NCBI GenBank assembly: GCA_027486585.1 | Contig: JAIXOU010000053.1 | Span: 1-48,417, forward strand | Length of the DNA: 48,417 nucleotides | Direction of reading: 5' to 3' | Origin: Verrucomicrobiaceae bacterium | GTDB taxonomy: Bacteria > Verrucomicrobiota > Verrucomicrobiia > Verrucomicrobiales > Verrucomicrobiaceae | Shown: positions 1 through 7,551 of the stretch, one piece after another | Numbering within the stretch: position 1 is the first letter of the stretch | Layout of the letters: each line of letters opens with the position of its first letter | Made by a program: the position numbers and the translations under genes | The notes under the pieces: model-generated | Told to the model about the DNA's origin: nothing | The model's input: only the letters and a program-made list of their open reading frames with translations | The model's database searches: none

Positions 1-1445
1 AGCGTGGCTTGTTCGACGATCCTGCGTTCGAGTCGGGTGATTTGGCGGCGTTGCTGAGTGATCCAGAACAAGCTGAGCGAAACGATGGCACCGAGGATGC
101 TGATGGTAATGACGAGGCGTTGGGCATCCCAAAACGGTGCTTTGCTGAGGATGCGAATATCCGAGATAGAACGCAGGAGCAGCGAGGCGTGATCTGGCTC
201 GGAACGGAAGCCTTTGTCAGTGCTGGCAGATTCGACAAGGCAGATGCCGGTGAGTGCACAGGAAGAGCCGAGTTCGAAGTCCGGCGTGTTTGATTGCAGT
301 AAGAAAGCACGGATAGGGGTGCCGCCAGCGGTGAAGCGTAGCTCGAAGCCATCGGCAGTGCGCAAAACATCCTGAAGCACGGCGGGCGATGTGAGATGCA
401 CGAGATCGGCATCATGTGAGCCATCTAGGAAATCTTGGAGTGATACATGGACTGCTTCAGGTGCGTCCGCAGGCTCGGTATGAAGTAAGAGCGCATCTGC
501 CAATGAGGCGCTGAATCCAGCCATGATGGGAAAGCCGATGATCTCGGCTAAATGACCCGACGTGAGATCCATCGGCGTATTGAGTCGGATGGCGATGGAA
601 GGCGATAGCTGTGGTGTTTCGGGCTTATCTTTCGGGGCTTCGCGTGGTGGCGGCGGTGGCGTGGAATCACGCAGAAAAACACGACCATCAGGGAAAGCTG
701 CGAGCACGGTTCCACGAATACGGGCACGGTGTTGGGGCTCATCCGCAGAGCCAAAGGGAAGCAGTGCGGCGACGGAGGTGATCGGCAGCGAATCGGCAGC
801 AGGTGGGACATGGATCACGACGACATCACTCCAATCGGTGACACGTAAATAGGGGAACACGAGTTGACGCCGATCATTGATGCCACCGGCGGCGAGGGCG
901 GTGATGCGCAGGCGGGCATCGATCAGATTGGGCGCAGATGCCAGGGCTGCATCGACACGGACCTCGATCACACGACTGCCAATGGCCAGTCGGAGTAGGC
1001 TGCGGTTTTCATCCAAGGGGGTGAGTGTGCGCCCGAGTCCTTCGATGCTGACTCTTTGGTAATGAAAGCGCCCGGTGGTGAGGTCCTCGTAACCTGCTTT
1101 TACCGGCTCTGGCGCGGGTCCATGCCCAAGAATATGCAGCTCAGTCACATCAATCCCTGGCAGATAAAGCCCAGCCATTGTGAAGCCTTTGACCCGCACT
1201 TGATCACCTACAACCAGATCACGGCGGGCAGGTTTAAAATGCAGGTGAGTCCCTGCACTGTTGTCTTGGACAAAAGCCGTGCCGCCACTCTCCACAAAGC
1301 CAATGGTGGCCGTGAGATCGACGGGCAGTTTCTCCAAAGAGCGCTCATACGGCAGCGTGCGGATGTCGATGGCGCGAGTCAGCACGTTTTGACCGGCAGC
1401 CTGGGAAAGCAGCAGGAGAGAAAGGAGTGTGGTGCGCAAAATCAC
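1..1445 (-). CDS. Membrane-anchored sensor protein, probable histidine kinase (C-terminus cut by window edge)
   Basis: The minus-strand frame stays open from a GTG at 1445 to the left edge, giving about 481 residues with no stop. It starts with a signal peptide (hydrophobic LLSLLLLSQAAG) and continues through a long beta-rich extracytoplasmic region. Near residues 440-460 there is one transmembrane helix (LVITISILGAIVSLSLFWI), followed by a basic, coiled-coil-like start of a cytoplasmic part (QQRRQITRLERRI). Sensor kinases of Verrucomicrobia and Acidobacteria often have this build, with the kinase domain just after such a linker. The kinase domain itself would lie outside the window, so that role is inferred. 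A TTG at 1439 is an alternative start. The GTG lies one codon after the stop of the upstream gene and in the same frame, so the two are probably co-transcribed. Confidence 0.7.
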   Translation of the reverse strand, partial: MILRTTLLSLLLLSQAAGQNVLTRAIDIRTLPYERSLEKLPVDLTATIGFVESGGTAFVQDNSAGTHLHFKPARRDLVVGDQVRVKGFTMAGLYLPGIDVTELHILGHGPAPEPVKAGYEDLTTGRFHYQRVSIEGLGRTLTPLDENRSLLRLAIGSRVIEVRVDAALASAPNLIDARLRITALAAGGINDRRQLVFPYLRVTDWSDVVVIHVPPAADSLPITSVAALLPFGSADEPQHRARIRGTVLAAFPDGRVFLRDSTPPPPPREAPKDKPETPQLSPSIAIRLNTPMDLTSGHLAEIIGFPIMAGFSASLADALLLHTEPADAPEAVHVSLQDFLDGSHDADLVHLTSPAVLQDVLRTADGFELRFTAGGTPIRAFLLQSNTPDFELGSSCALTGICLVESASTDKGFRSEPDHASLLLRSISDIRILSKAPFWDAQRLVITISILGAIVSLSLFWITQQRRQITRLERRIVEQAT

Positions 1446-1448
1446 GAA

Positions 1449-2954
1449 TCAGAAACTATCCGGCAGCTTACCCCAGTCACCAGTGTCTTCACCATCACTT
1501 TCAGGAAGGCTGGCGATGGGACGGCCATCATGATCACTGACAGTAACGACGCCGCCTTTAGGTGTGGCTACGGCCTGGATGCCGGTGCTGCCAGTGTTAT
1601 TCAGATGCAGACCACCGGCTTCTTCATAGACACCCATGGCGACGCGTTGGAAGCCGAGGTCATTGTTGATCAGCATCCGGCCACCATGATCCGTGGCATC
1701 CAGCGTGAGCTGGGCAGTGCCATCGACCGTTGCTAGCACCACCGAGCCCGCGACAGGCCCACCGGAAAGTGAGGCAATGCCTGCACTTTCAGCCGAGGGG
1801 CCATAAGCACAGACGATGCCGCCTTGATCCCCCTCGCCCAGCATGACGATGGGACGATGATGCTTTTGCACAATGGTCACGGCTTTTTCGGCCGTCACGG
1901 CAGTGAGAACTTTCGTATCAGGATCCACCGGTGAGATGATCTCGATGGAGGAGACATCCGCGCTGGCGATGGCGCGCAGGCCTTCCTCATCGGTCAGGCT
2001 TTGCAAAGTCAGTGCTGAATGACTGCCGAAGTGATGCGCTAACATGACCCGGACTTCGCCTTGAGCATCGTGCATGGTCAGGCTGCTGGCCACATCTAGC
2101 GCCGAGATGTCCACCGACTTTTGCCCGCCGATACCACGCAGGCAGAGGCTACTGCCGAATTCACCTGCGGTCAGGCTAGCCTGGGTGCCAGTGCCGGGGA
2201 TCTTGTTTTCATGCACGCAGATTTCAGCGGCACCTGTCATCGCTAAAATAGAAACGCTGTGATCTTCTTCTGGGCTATGCATGAGTAGCGCAGGGCCGTC
2301 CTCACGAGCAACAAGAGCGATGGCATCTGACTGCCCGGCGATGCCTGCTGTCAACATGCCGCCGGTTTCATCAGCACGCAGTTTTAGCATGGTATGTCCA
2401 TGGCCATCGGCAAAAATGAGGTTGGTGCTGGGGGCGGCTTGTTGCCCATCAGGGCTGGGTAACTCTGTGATGCCATGGATGAGCACGGCCCGCGCCTGGC
2501 CATCCTCCTGGAGCACCGCGACGGAGCCACCATCCTCTTGCGCACGCATCAAAGCACCCGGCTTGCCATCGTCAGAAAGTACGGCGACACAGCCGCAATT
2601 ATCCCGAATGAAGAGGTCCGTCCGCGATTTAAAGTCCTTACCTTTCAGCTGAATGTGAGGTTCTCCTGCTGAATCAAAACCCATGTCCACGGCGGGAATA
2701 CATGTTCCAGGATAATGCAGGTGCAGGTAACCACCCTCTGCGTCTGCGCCGAGATGCACGGCGATATGACGCTTGTCCTCAGCAGGCCTGACCACAAAAT
2801 CGGTGCACTCCAAATACACACGTCGGATGCCTTCAGGATCGTTTTCGATAGTAACCACCTTTTCCAGCTCATCCAGCCGACTTTTGACGCGACTGAGTTC
2901 CATTTGCACAGTCGCGAGGGCAGTCTGGAGATCCTGGAGTGTTGTCGTGCTCAT
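1449..2954 (-). CDS. Beta-repeat protein of unknown function with N-terminal coiled coil
   Basis: The protein has 501 residues if it starts at the ATG at 2954 (MSTTTLQDL). An in-frame extension to 3044 would add 30 residues that do not look like the rest. Residues 1-35 form a heptad-rich coiled coil (LQTALATVQMELSRVKSRLDEL). The remainder is a run of short beta-strand units of the pattern GG-x-V-x-V-x-x-(D/E)-D-G (for example GGSVAVLQEDGQARAVL and GGVVTVSDHDGRPIASL), which suggests a beta-helix or trimeric fibre-like fold. There is no signal peptide or membrane segment. I do not recognise the family. It is transcribed away from the tetR at 3092, and the palindrome at 3053-3077 lies between the two genes, so they could share control. 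The sensor gene follows after one codon. Confidence 0.75.
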   Translation of the reverse strand: MSTTTLQDLQTALATVQMELSRVKSRLDELEKVVTIENDPEGIRRVYLECTDFVVRPAEDKRHIAVHLGADAEGGYLHLHYPGTCIPAVDMGFDSAGEPHIQLKGKDFKSRTDLFIRDNCGCVAVLSDDGKPGALMRAQEDGGSVAVLQEDGQARAVLIHGITELPSPDGQQAAPSTNLIFADGHGHTMLKLRADETGGMLTAGIAGQSDAIALVAREDGPALLMHSPEEDHSVSILAMTGAAEICVHENKIPGTGTQASLTAGEFGSSLCLRGIGGQKSVDISALDVASSLTMHDAQGEVRVMLAHHFGSHSALTLQSLTDEEGLRAIASADVSSIEIISPVDPDTKVLTAVTAEKAVTIVQKHHRPIVMLGEGDQGGIVCAYGPSAESAGIASLSGGPVAGSVVLATVDGTAQLTLDATDHGGRMLINNDLGFQRVAMGVYEEAGGLHLNNTGSTGIQAVATPKGGVVTVSDHDGRPIASLPESDGEDTGDWGKLPDSF

Positions 2955-3052
2955 GGGTTTTGGGGGAAAGATTGATCTGCAAAAGATAAGCGAGTGCCTA
3001 CTCATGGAGCAAGTCTGCATCCAGTGCTGCGGTGAAAGTGTCATCTATAAAA

Positions 3053-3077
3053 ATATTTTGACCAATGGTCAAAATAT
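3053..3077. promoter_or_regulatory. Perfect 25-bp palindrome, likely TetR operator
   Basis: Two 12-base arms (ATATTTTGACCA and TGGTCAAAATAT) are perfectly complementary around a single central A. The site lies 15 bases upstream of the chosen tetR start and follows an A/T-rich TATAAA-like stretch at 3046-3051. This is the position and size expected of an operator for autoregulation by the adjacent TetR protein. It also lies upstream of the divergent gene that starts at 2954. Confidence 0.65.
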
Positions 3078-3091
3078 GGAATCATTTCCAC

Positions 3092-3829
3092 ATGGCAGCC
3101 GAAACGACAACTCTATCACGCAAGGAACGCGAGTTCTTGGCGCGTGAGGAGTTGATCTTAAAACACGCACGTCGTCTTTTAATCGAGCGTGGTTTCCAGG
3201 CTTGGAACATGGATCAGCTGGCTGAAGCGGTCGAATATTCTAAAGGCACCCTTTATCAGCATTTCACTTCCAAAGAGGATCTGGTCTTAGCTGTCGCTAC
3301 GGATTCTTTACGCACGCGGGCTGAATGGTTTGAAAAGGCTGCAAAATTTCAAGGATCCACTCGGGAGCGTTGCCGGGCGATTGGATTTGCCTGCTGTGAA
3401 TTTGCTGAAAAGTGCCCCGATTTTTTCCATGTCGAAATGATGCTCAAGTCTGCTTCTTTTTGGGAAAAAGCCAGCGAACAGCGCCGTCAAAATCACGCTT
3501 TTGAGGGAGCGCGTTGCTGGCGCATCCTTAACCACATTGTGGTCGAAGCAATGGCCCTCGGCGACATGCCGCGTGACGCTTTTTCGGCGGAGGAAGCCAC
3601 CTTTGCACTCGTCTCAGTCACGATGGGCAGTCATGTCATGACTCAGGAACCACAACTCTGCGTTTTAGCCGGAATTACCAATCAGATGAGGACCGTGCGT
3701 TTAAACCAAGACATCATTTGTGATGGCCTTAACTGGAAGCCCTTGTTTAGCCAGCATGATTATTCAGCAACGGACCGTCGCATCATCAAAGAAGTTTTCC
3801 CAGAGGCCATGAATTGGTACCGTGCCTGA
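3092..3829 (+). CDS. TetR/AcrR-family transcriptional regulator (first of two)
   Basis: The start at 3092 gives 245 residues. A more upstream ATG at 3065 would begin inside the operator palindrome and is less likely. The N-terminal helix-turn-helix is typical of TetR: an ILKHARRLLIERGF helix, then MDQLAEAVEYSKGTLYQHF and SKEDLVLAV. The C-terminal ligand domain is longer than in a typical 200-residue TetR. The gene reads into the permease gene at 3876, and the two probably form a transcription unit. The likely role is a repressor of the exporter genes that is relieved by an exported or toxic small molecule. The ligand cannot be read from sequence. The paralogous arrangement at 5103 suggests a duplicated regulator-permease module. 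Confidence 0.9.
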   Translation: MAAETTTLSRKEREFLAREELILKHARRLLIERGFQAWNMDQLAEAVEYSKGTLYQHFTSKEDLVLAVATDSLRTRAEWFEKAAKFQGSTRERCRAIGFACCEFAEKCPDFFHVEMMLKSASFWEKASEQRRQNHAFEGARCWRILNHIVVEAMALGDMPRDAFSAEEATFALVSVTMGSHVMTQEPQLCVLAGITNQMRTVRLNQDIICDGLNWKPLFSQHDYSATDRRIIKEVFPEAMNWYRA

Positions 3830-3845
3830 TTTTTTTGCCAAGAAA

Positions 3846-3860
3846 TTGACCGATAGTCAT
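3846..3860. promoter_or_regulatory. Degenerate second copy of the 3053-3077 operator core
   Basis: The 15 bases TTGACCGATAGTCAT match the core of the upstream palindrome (TTGACCAATGGTCAA) at 12 of 15 positions and keep both GACC and GTCA halves. The site lies 15 bases before the likely permease start at 3876. It could be a secondary binding site for the first TetR protein. The match could also be chance, since it is imperfect. Confidence 0.35.
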
Positions 3861-3875
3861 AAAATAACCAACCGC

Positions 3876-5012
3876 ATGAACTTTATTGCTCTCCGAATGT
3901 TGATTTCAGACCGGGCGAAGTACTTTGGCCTGATCTTCGCTTTCGCCTTTTCCACCTTTTTACTGTTGAATCAAATCAGCATTTTCTGTGGGATCATGCA
4001 GCGCACAGGCAGTCAAATCTTGGACGTCACAGATGCGGATGTTTGGGTCATGGACCCTTACACAGAGTACTTCGAGCAAACCAAGGCGCTGAAGGATACA
4101 GATCTTACACGCGTGCGCGGTGTTCAAGGAGTGGACTATGCGGTGCGTTTGTTTAAGGGGAATCCGATCGCCAGAACGATTGAGGGGAAGTTTGCATCGA
4201 CCTTCACTATCGGCGTGGATGATAGCACGCTGATTGGAGCGCCTCGAAAGATGGCTCTTGGGAGATGGGAGAACCTACGGGAAGCTAACAGCATCATTCT
4301 GGATCGTGCAGGCTACGCGCTGCTTTATCCAGGCCAACCCTTGGAGCTTGGGCGAGTGCTGGAACTCAATGATCACAAGGCAAGACTTGTGGGTATCTCT
4401 GATGCAAGTGCCCCGTTTGTAAGCTTCCCTGTCATCCATGCTCGCTACAGCGAAGCCCTTCATTTCCAAGGTCAGCAGCGTAACCAACTTGGCTACGTTC
4501 TGGTCCGCGCTAAACCCGGCATCTCACCCGAGAATTTGGCCAGGAGCATCGAAGCCGCTACTGCGCTGAAAGCCCGCACCACCATGGAGTTCGTCAGGGA
4601 CTGCATCGGTTATTACCTGCGAAATACTGGCATACCCGTGAACTTCGGCATCACCATTGCCATCGCCCTCGTCGTCGGGCTTGCAGTAGCAGGGCAAACC
4701 TTCTTCCTTTTCACCTTAGATAATCTCAAACAGTTCGGCGCCCTCAAAGCAATCGGCGTTACCAACTCCCGTCTCGTCGGCATGGTGGTCCTTCAGGCAG
4801 CAACCGCTGGCTTCGTCGGCTTTGCCTTCGGTTCAGGCATGGCCGCCCTCTTTTTCGAGGTCATGAGCAAACAAATGGCCACTCGTGGCATCATCCTCAC
4901 GTGGCAGGTGGAAGCCATCGTCGCTGCGCTCATGACCGCCGTCATTCTTTTCGTCAGCGTCATCAGTATCCGTCGTGTCATTGTCCTGGAACCGGCTTCC
5001 GTCTTCAGATGA
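3876..5012 (+). CDS. DevC/FtsX-type ABC transporter permease (first copy)
   Basis: The start at 3876 (MNFIALRMLISDRAKYF) aligns with the start of the paralogue at 5711 (MISLGLQLLRYDRAKYI) and gives 378 residues. An ATG at 3822 would overlap the tetR end. The protein has one N-terminal transmembrane helix (residues about 15-35), a periplasmic domain of about 220 residues, and three C-terminal helices with the FtsX-type loop (LKQFGALKAIGVTNSRLVGMV). This is the DevC/MacB-like four-helix layout used with a DevA-type ATPase and a DevB-type adaptor for export across both membranes. No ATPase gene lies beside this copy, so it probably uses the one at 6835. It may form a heterodimer with, or be an alternative to, the second permease. 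Confidence 0.88.
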   Translation: MNFIALRMLISDRAKYFGLIFAFAFSTFLLLNQISIFCGIMQRTGSQILDVTDADVWVMDPYTEYFEQTKALKDTDLTRVRGVQGVDYAVRLFKGNPIARTIEGKFASTFTIGVDDSTLIGAPRKMALGRWENLREANSIILDRAGYALLYPGQPLELGRVLELNDHKARLVGISDASAPFVSFPVIHARYSEALHFQGQQRNQLGYVLVRAKPGISPENLARSIEAATALKARTTMEFVRDCIGYYLRNTGIPVNFGITIAIALVVGLAVAGQTFFLFTLDNLKQFGALKAIGVTNSRLVGMVVLQAATAGFVGFAFGSGMAALFFEVMSKQMATRGIILTWQVEAIVAALMTAVILFVSVISIRRVIVLEPASVFR

Positions 5013-5030
5013 GCACTATCTTTTTTAAAA

Positions 5031-5044
5031 AACGAACATTCGTT
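5031..5044. promoter_or_regulatory. Palindromic operator candidate 1 for the second TetR
   Basis: AACGAA-CA-TTCGTT is a perfect 14-base palindrome with 6-base arms. Its 13-base core CGAACATTCGTTC recurs exactly 43 bases downstream at 5076-5088. Both copies lie in the 90-bp gap before the tetR gene at 5103, as expected for autoregulation. Confidence 0.6.
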
Positions 5045-5074
5045 CTTTTTATTTTTGACAATCATGGATCAATA

Positions 5075-5090
5075 GCGAACATTCGTTCGC
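5075..5090. promoter_or_regulatory. Palindromic operator candidate 2 for the second TetR, overlapping promoter
   Basis: GCGAAC-ATTC-GTTCGC has 6-base arms and also contains the shared CGAACATTCG palindrome. A TTGACA hexamer lies at 5055-5060, and the matching -10 position 17 bases later (5078-5083, AACATT, weak) falls inside this site. Binding here would block the promoter. The centre-to-centre distance to the first copy is 43 bp, about four helical turns. Confidence 0.6.
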
Positions 5091-5102
5091 TTTATCATCC
5101 CT

Positions 5103-5714
5103 ATGCCCAAGGTCACACTCGAACATTTTGCTCAACGCAAGCAGCAGATCCTACAGGACTGCATCGTCTGCTTCTCCCGCAAAGGCTTTCATCAGACCTC
5201 CATGCGAGATCTCTGCGAAGCCCTCAACATCAGCGCTGGTGGCCTCTACCGCTACTTCGGCTCCAAGGAGGAAATAATCCACGCCATGGTCGAGGAAGAC
5301 CACACTCAGTGGCTCAGCGCCTTCTCCACACTCTCACCCGATCTATCCTTCAGAGATTCGCTCGTCGCACTCGCAGCCATGGCTGAGCAGATCTACACTA
5401 CCAGCCGGGAGATCAACTCTGTCTGGCTTCAGATCCACGCCGAGAGCGCCAGCAATCCCACGGTGCAAAAACTCATCGAGCAGCACTACCGGAGCTTCTC
5501 CAAGATGCTAGAGCAGGTGATCAAGCGTGCTCAGGCCCGCCGCGAACTCACCTCGCACTTTTCCGCAGCTGTACTCGCCAGCTTCATCATCAGCGCCTTC
5601 GATGGGCTCATGATGCGTATGGTGGTGGACTCCACCGTCAGCTCCAAGAAGCTCAGCCGCGACTTCGTCAACATCATCACTCAGCTCACCGATAACAGGG
5701 AGGACGCAGCATGA
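5103..5714 (+). CDS. TetR/AcrR-family transcriptional regulator (second of two)
   Basis: The 203-residue length is typical of TetR proteins. The N-terminal DNA-binding domain is clear (ILQDCIVCFSRKGFHQTSM, then LCEALNISAGGLYRYF and SKEEIIHAM). The rest is the helical ligand domain. Two palindromes stand directly upstream. The 3' end overlaps the start of the second permease by four bases (ATGA), so regulator and exporter genes are translationally coupled. Probably it represses the 5103-10002 operon. Its effector is unknown. Confidence 0.92.
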   Translation: MPKVTLEHFAQRKQQILQDCIVCFSRKGFHQTSMRDLCEALNISAGGLYRYFGSKEEIIHAMVEEDHTQWLSAFSTLSPDLSFRDSLVALAAMAEQIYTTSREINSVWLQIHAESASNPTVQKLIEQHYRSFSKMLEQVIKRAQARRELTSHFSAAVLASFIISAFDGLMMRMVVDSTVSSKKLSRDFVNIITQLTDNREDAA

Positions 5715-6838
5715 TCTCCCTCGGCCTTCAGCTTCTCCGGTACGACCGCGCCAAGTACATCGCCATGGTCATGGCCATCGCACTTGCCTCATTCCTCATC
5801 CAGAATCAAGCCTCCATCCTCGTCGCCTTCCTCGGCATGAGTGGATCACAAATCAAAGACGTCCGAGAAGCGAACCTTTGGATCATGGAACCAGATACCG
5901 AGTGCTTTGACCAAGCCAAACCCCTGCGCGATACCGCATTGCAAACCGTCCGTGGCATCCCTGGCATCGACTGGGCTGTCCCTCTGATCAAAGTCGATAC
6001 CAATGCCCGCACCGATGACGGCAAACTCCGCACCGTGACCCTCCTCGGCGTCGATGGGACCAACCGTATCGGTGAACCACGCATGTGCATCGGTAGCGCC
6101 AGCCCCATCTACCTGAAGGGCAATGCCATCGTCGATTCTGGAGGTTGGGAACTCCTGTTTCCCGGCACCAGCTACACCCCTGGCCGCAGCATCCGCATCC
6201 ACGACCAATGGCTCACCATCACCGGCATCAGCAATGCCTCACCACCCTTCACTGGCTTACCCGTTTTACACGTCTCAGACCGCACGGCCAAGGAGCTAAT
6301 CCGAGGCGAGACCCGCACGACCACTTTCATCGTAGGCCGCACCAGCCAAGACCCAGATGACCTGTCCCAGTACATTAGCCGCGCCACGAACTGGCGGGCA
6401 TACAGTCGCGAAGGATTCCAGACGCAAAGCTACACCTTCTACGAGGGGCAGGGCGTACCCATGATCTTCTACATCACCATCGCCATCGGACTCACCGTCG
6501 GTGCAGCCTTCACCGCCCAGACCTTCATCATGTTCATCAAAGAAAACGCCCGCGGTATCACCATGCTCAAAGTCCTCGGCGTCACCCACGGTCAGCTAGC
6601 CGTCATGTTAGCAGCACAGGCACTCATGGTCATGCTCCTGGGGCTCTCCCTCGGCACCGGCATCGCTGCTTTTGTCACAGAATCCATCACCAGCATCCCC
6701 TTCCTCCGCGGGCTCTACATCCCTTGGCAGGTGGTCGCACTTTGCTCCGCCTTCATGGCACTCATCTCCGCCGTCACGGCCGCCATCGGCTTCCGACACG
6801 TGACCCAACTTCAACCCGTTACTGTTTTCCGCTCATGA
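5711..6838 (+). CDS. DevC/FtsX-type ABC transporter permease (second copy)
   Basis: This 375-residue protein is a full-length paralogue of the permease at 3876. It shares the N-terminal DRAKYI motif and helix, periplasmic motifs such as W-x-M-x-(P)D-T-E and V-R-G-(I/V)-x-G-(I/V)-D, and the C-terminal three-helix FtsX region (GITMLKVLGVTHGQLAVML). It overlaps the upstream tetR by ATGA and overlaps the ATPase gene start at 6835 by ATGA. By family knowledge it is the inner-membrane subunit of a DevBCA/MacAB-like exporter. Confidence 0.92.
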   Translation: MISLGLQLLRYDRAKYIAMVMAIALASFLIQNQASILVAFLGMSGSQIKDVREANLWIMEPDTECFDQAKPLRDTALQTVRGIPGIDWAVPLIKVDTNARTDDGKLRTVTLLGVDGTNRIGEPRMCIGSASPIYLKGNAIVDSGGWELLFPGTSYTPGRSIRIHDQWLTITGISNASPPFTGLPVLHVSDRTAKELIRGETRTTTFIVGRTSQDPDDLSQYISRATNWRAYSREGFQTQSYTFYEGQGVPMIFYITIAIGLTVGAAFTAQTFIMFIKENARGITMLKVLGVTHGQLAVMLAAQALMVMLLGLSLGTGIAAFVTESITSIPFLRGLYIPWQVVALCSAFMALISAVTAAIGFRHVTQLQPVTVFRS

Positions 6839-7551
6839 CATCACCCGATTCAACCGCCGTCTCTTGCCATGGCATCAGAAAATCCTTCGGCACTGGTGAC
6901 ACCAAAATCGATGTCCTTCGCGGCATCCACTTCGAGGCCCACCGCGGCGAGATGACCTTCCTCGTTGGCCCCAGTGGCTGTGGCAAAACCACCCTTATCT
7001 CCGTCATCGCTGGCCTCCTCGATCCATCCGAAGGTAAAGTCTCCATCTTCGGCCAGCAACTCGCCAAAATGACGAGCAGAGACCAAATCCTCTTTCGGCG
7101 GAAGAACCTCGGTTTCGTCTTCCAGCAATACAATCTTCTCCCAGCTCTCACCGCCGCAGAAAACGCCGCCGTTCCACTCCTCGCCGCTGGGGTCAATCGC
7201 TCCACCGCCGTCAAACGCTCCAAAGAGATCCTCGATCGCCTCGGCATGGCAAGCCGCGCAGACAACTATCCCCGCACCCTCTCCGGCGGCCAACAGCAAC
7301 GCGTCGCACTCGCCAGAGCACTCGTCCACGAGCCTCGCCTAATCATTTGTGACGAGCCCACCGCCGCCCTCGACCACAAGTCAGGTGAGTCCGTCATGGA
7401 ACTCCTCGCCACCTCCGCCGTCCACCCGGACCGCGCCGTCGTCGTCGTCACCCATGACAACCGCGTTTTCCATTTCGCCGACCGCATCACCCACATGGAG
7501 GACGGCATCATCACTCACACCGAACAAAACCCAAAGCTCCAAGCCGCATGA
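6835..7551 (+). CDS. DevA/MacB-type ABC transporter ATP-binding protein
   Basis: The protein has 238 residues from the ATG that overlaps the permease stop. Visible motifs are Walker A GPSGCGKT (about 45-52), Q-loop FVFQQYN, signature LSGGQQQR (about 149-156), Walker B LIICDEP (about 169-175) and switch His in VVVTHD. It belongs to the LolD/MacB/DevA branch, which powers FtsX-type permeases. It is the only ATPase in this locus and is likely to serve both permeases. It overlaps the adaptor gene by ATGA at 7548. Confidence 0.95.
   Translation: MTSPDSTAVSCHGIRKSFGTGDTKIDVLRGIHFEAHRGEMTFLVGPSGCGKTTLISVIAGLLDPSEGKVSIFGQQLAKMTSRDQILFRRKNLGFVFQQYNLLPALTAAENAAVPLLAAGVNRSTAVKRSKEILDRLGMASRADNYPRTLSGGQQQRVALARALVHEPRLIICDEPTAALDHKSGESVMELLATSAVHPDRAVVVVTHDNRVFHFADRITHMEDGIITHTEQNPKLQAA

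Noticed and set aside
1446..1451. Same-frame TGA between the beta-repeat gene and the sensor gene, as a possible readthrough fusion.
   Set aside because: The downstream protein starts with its own signal peptide, which makes sense only at an N-terminus, and a GTG start follows at once. Coincidental frame sharing is more likely.
562..1736. Plus-strand open frames in the first 1.7 kb.
   Set aside because: They are antisense to the sensor gene and the repeat-protein gene, which have signal peptide, membrane helix and consistent protein composition.
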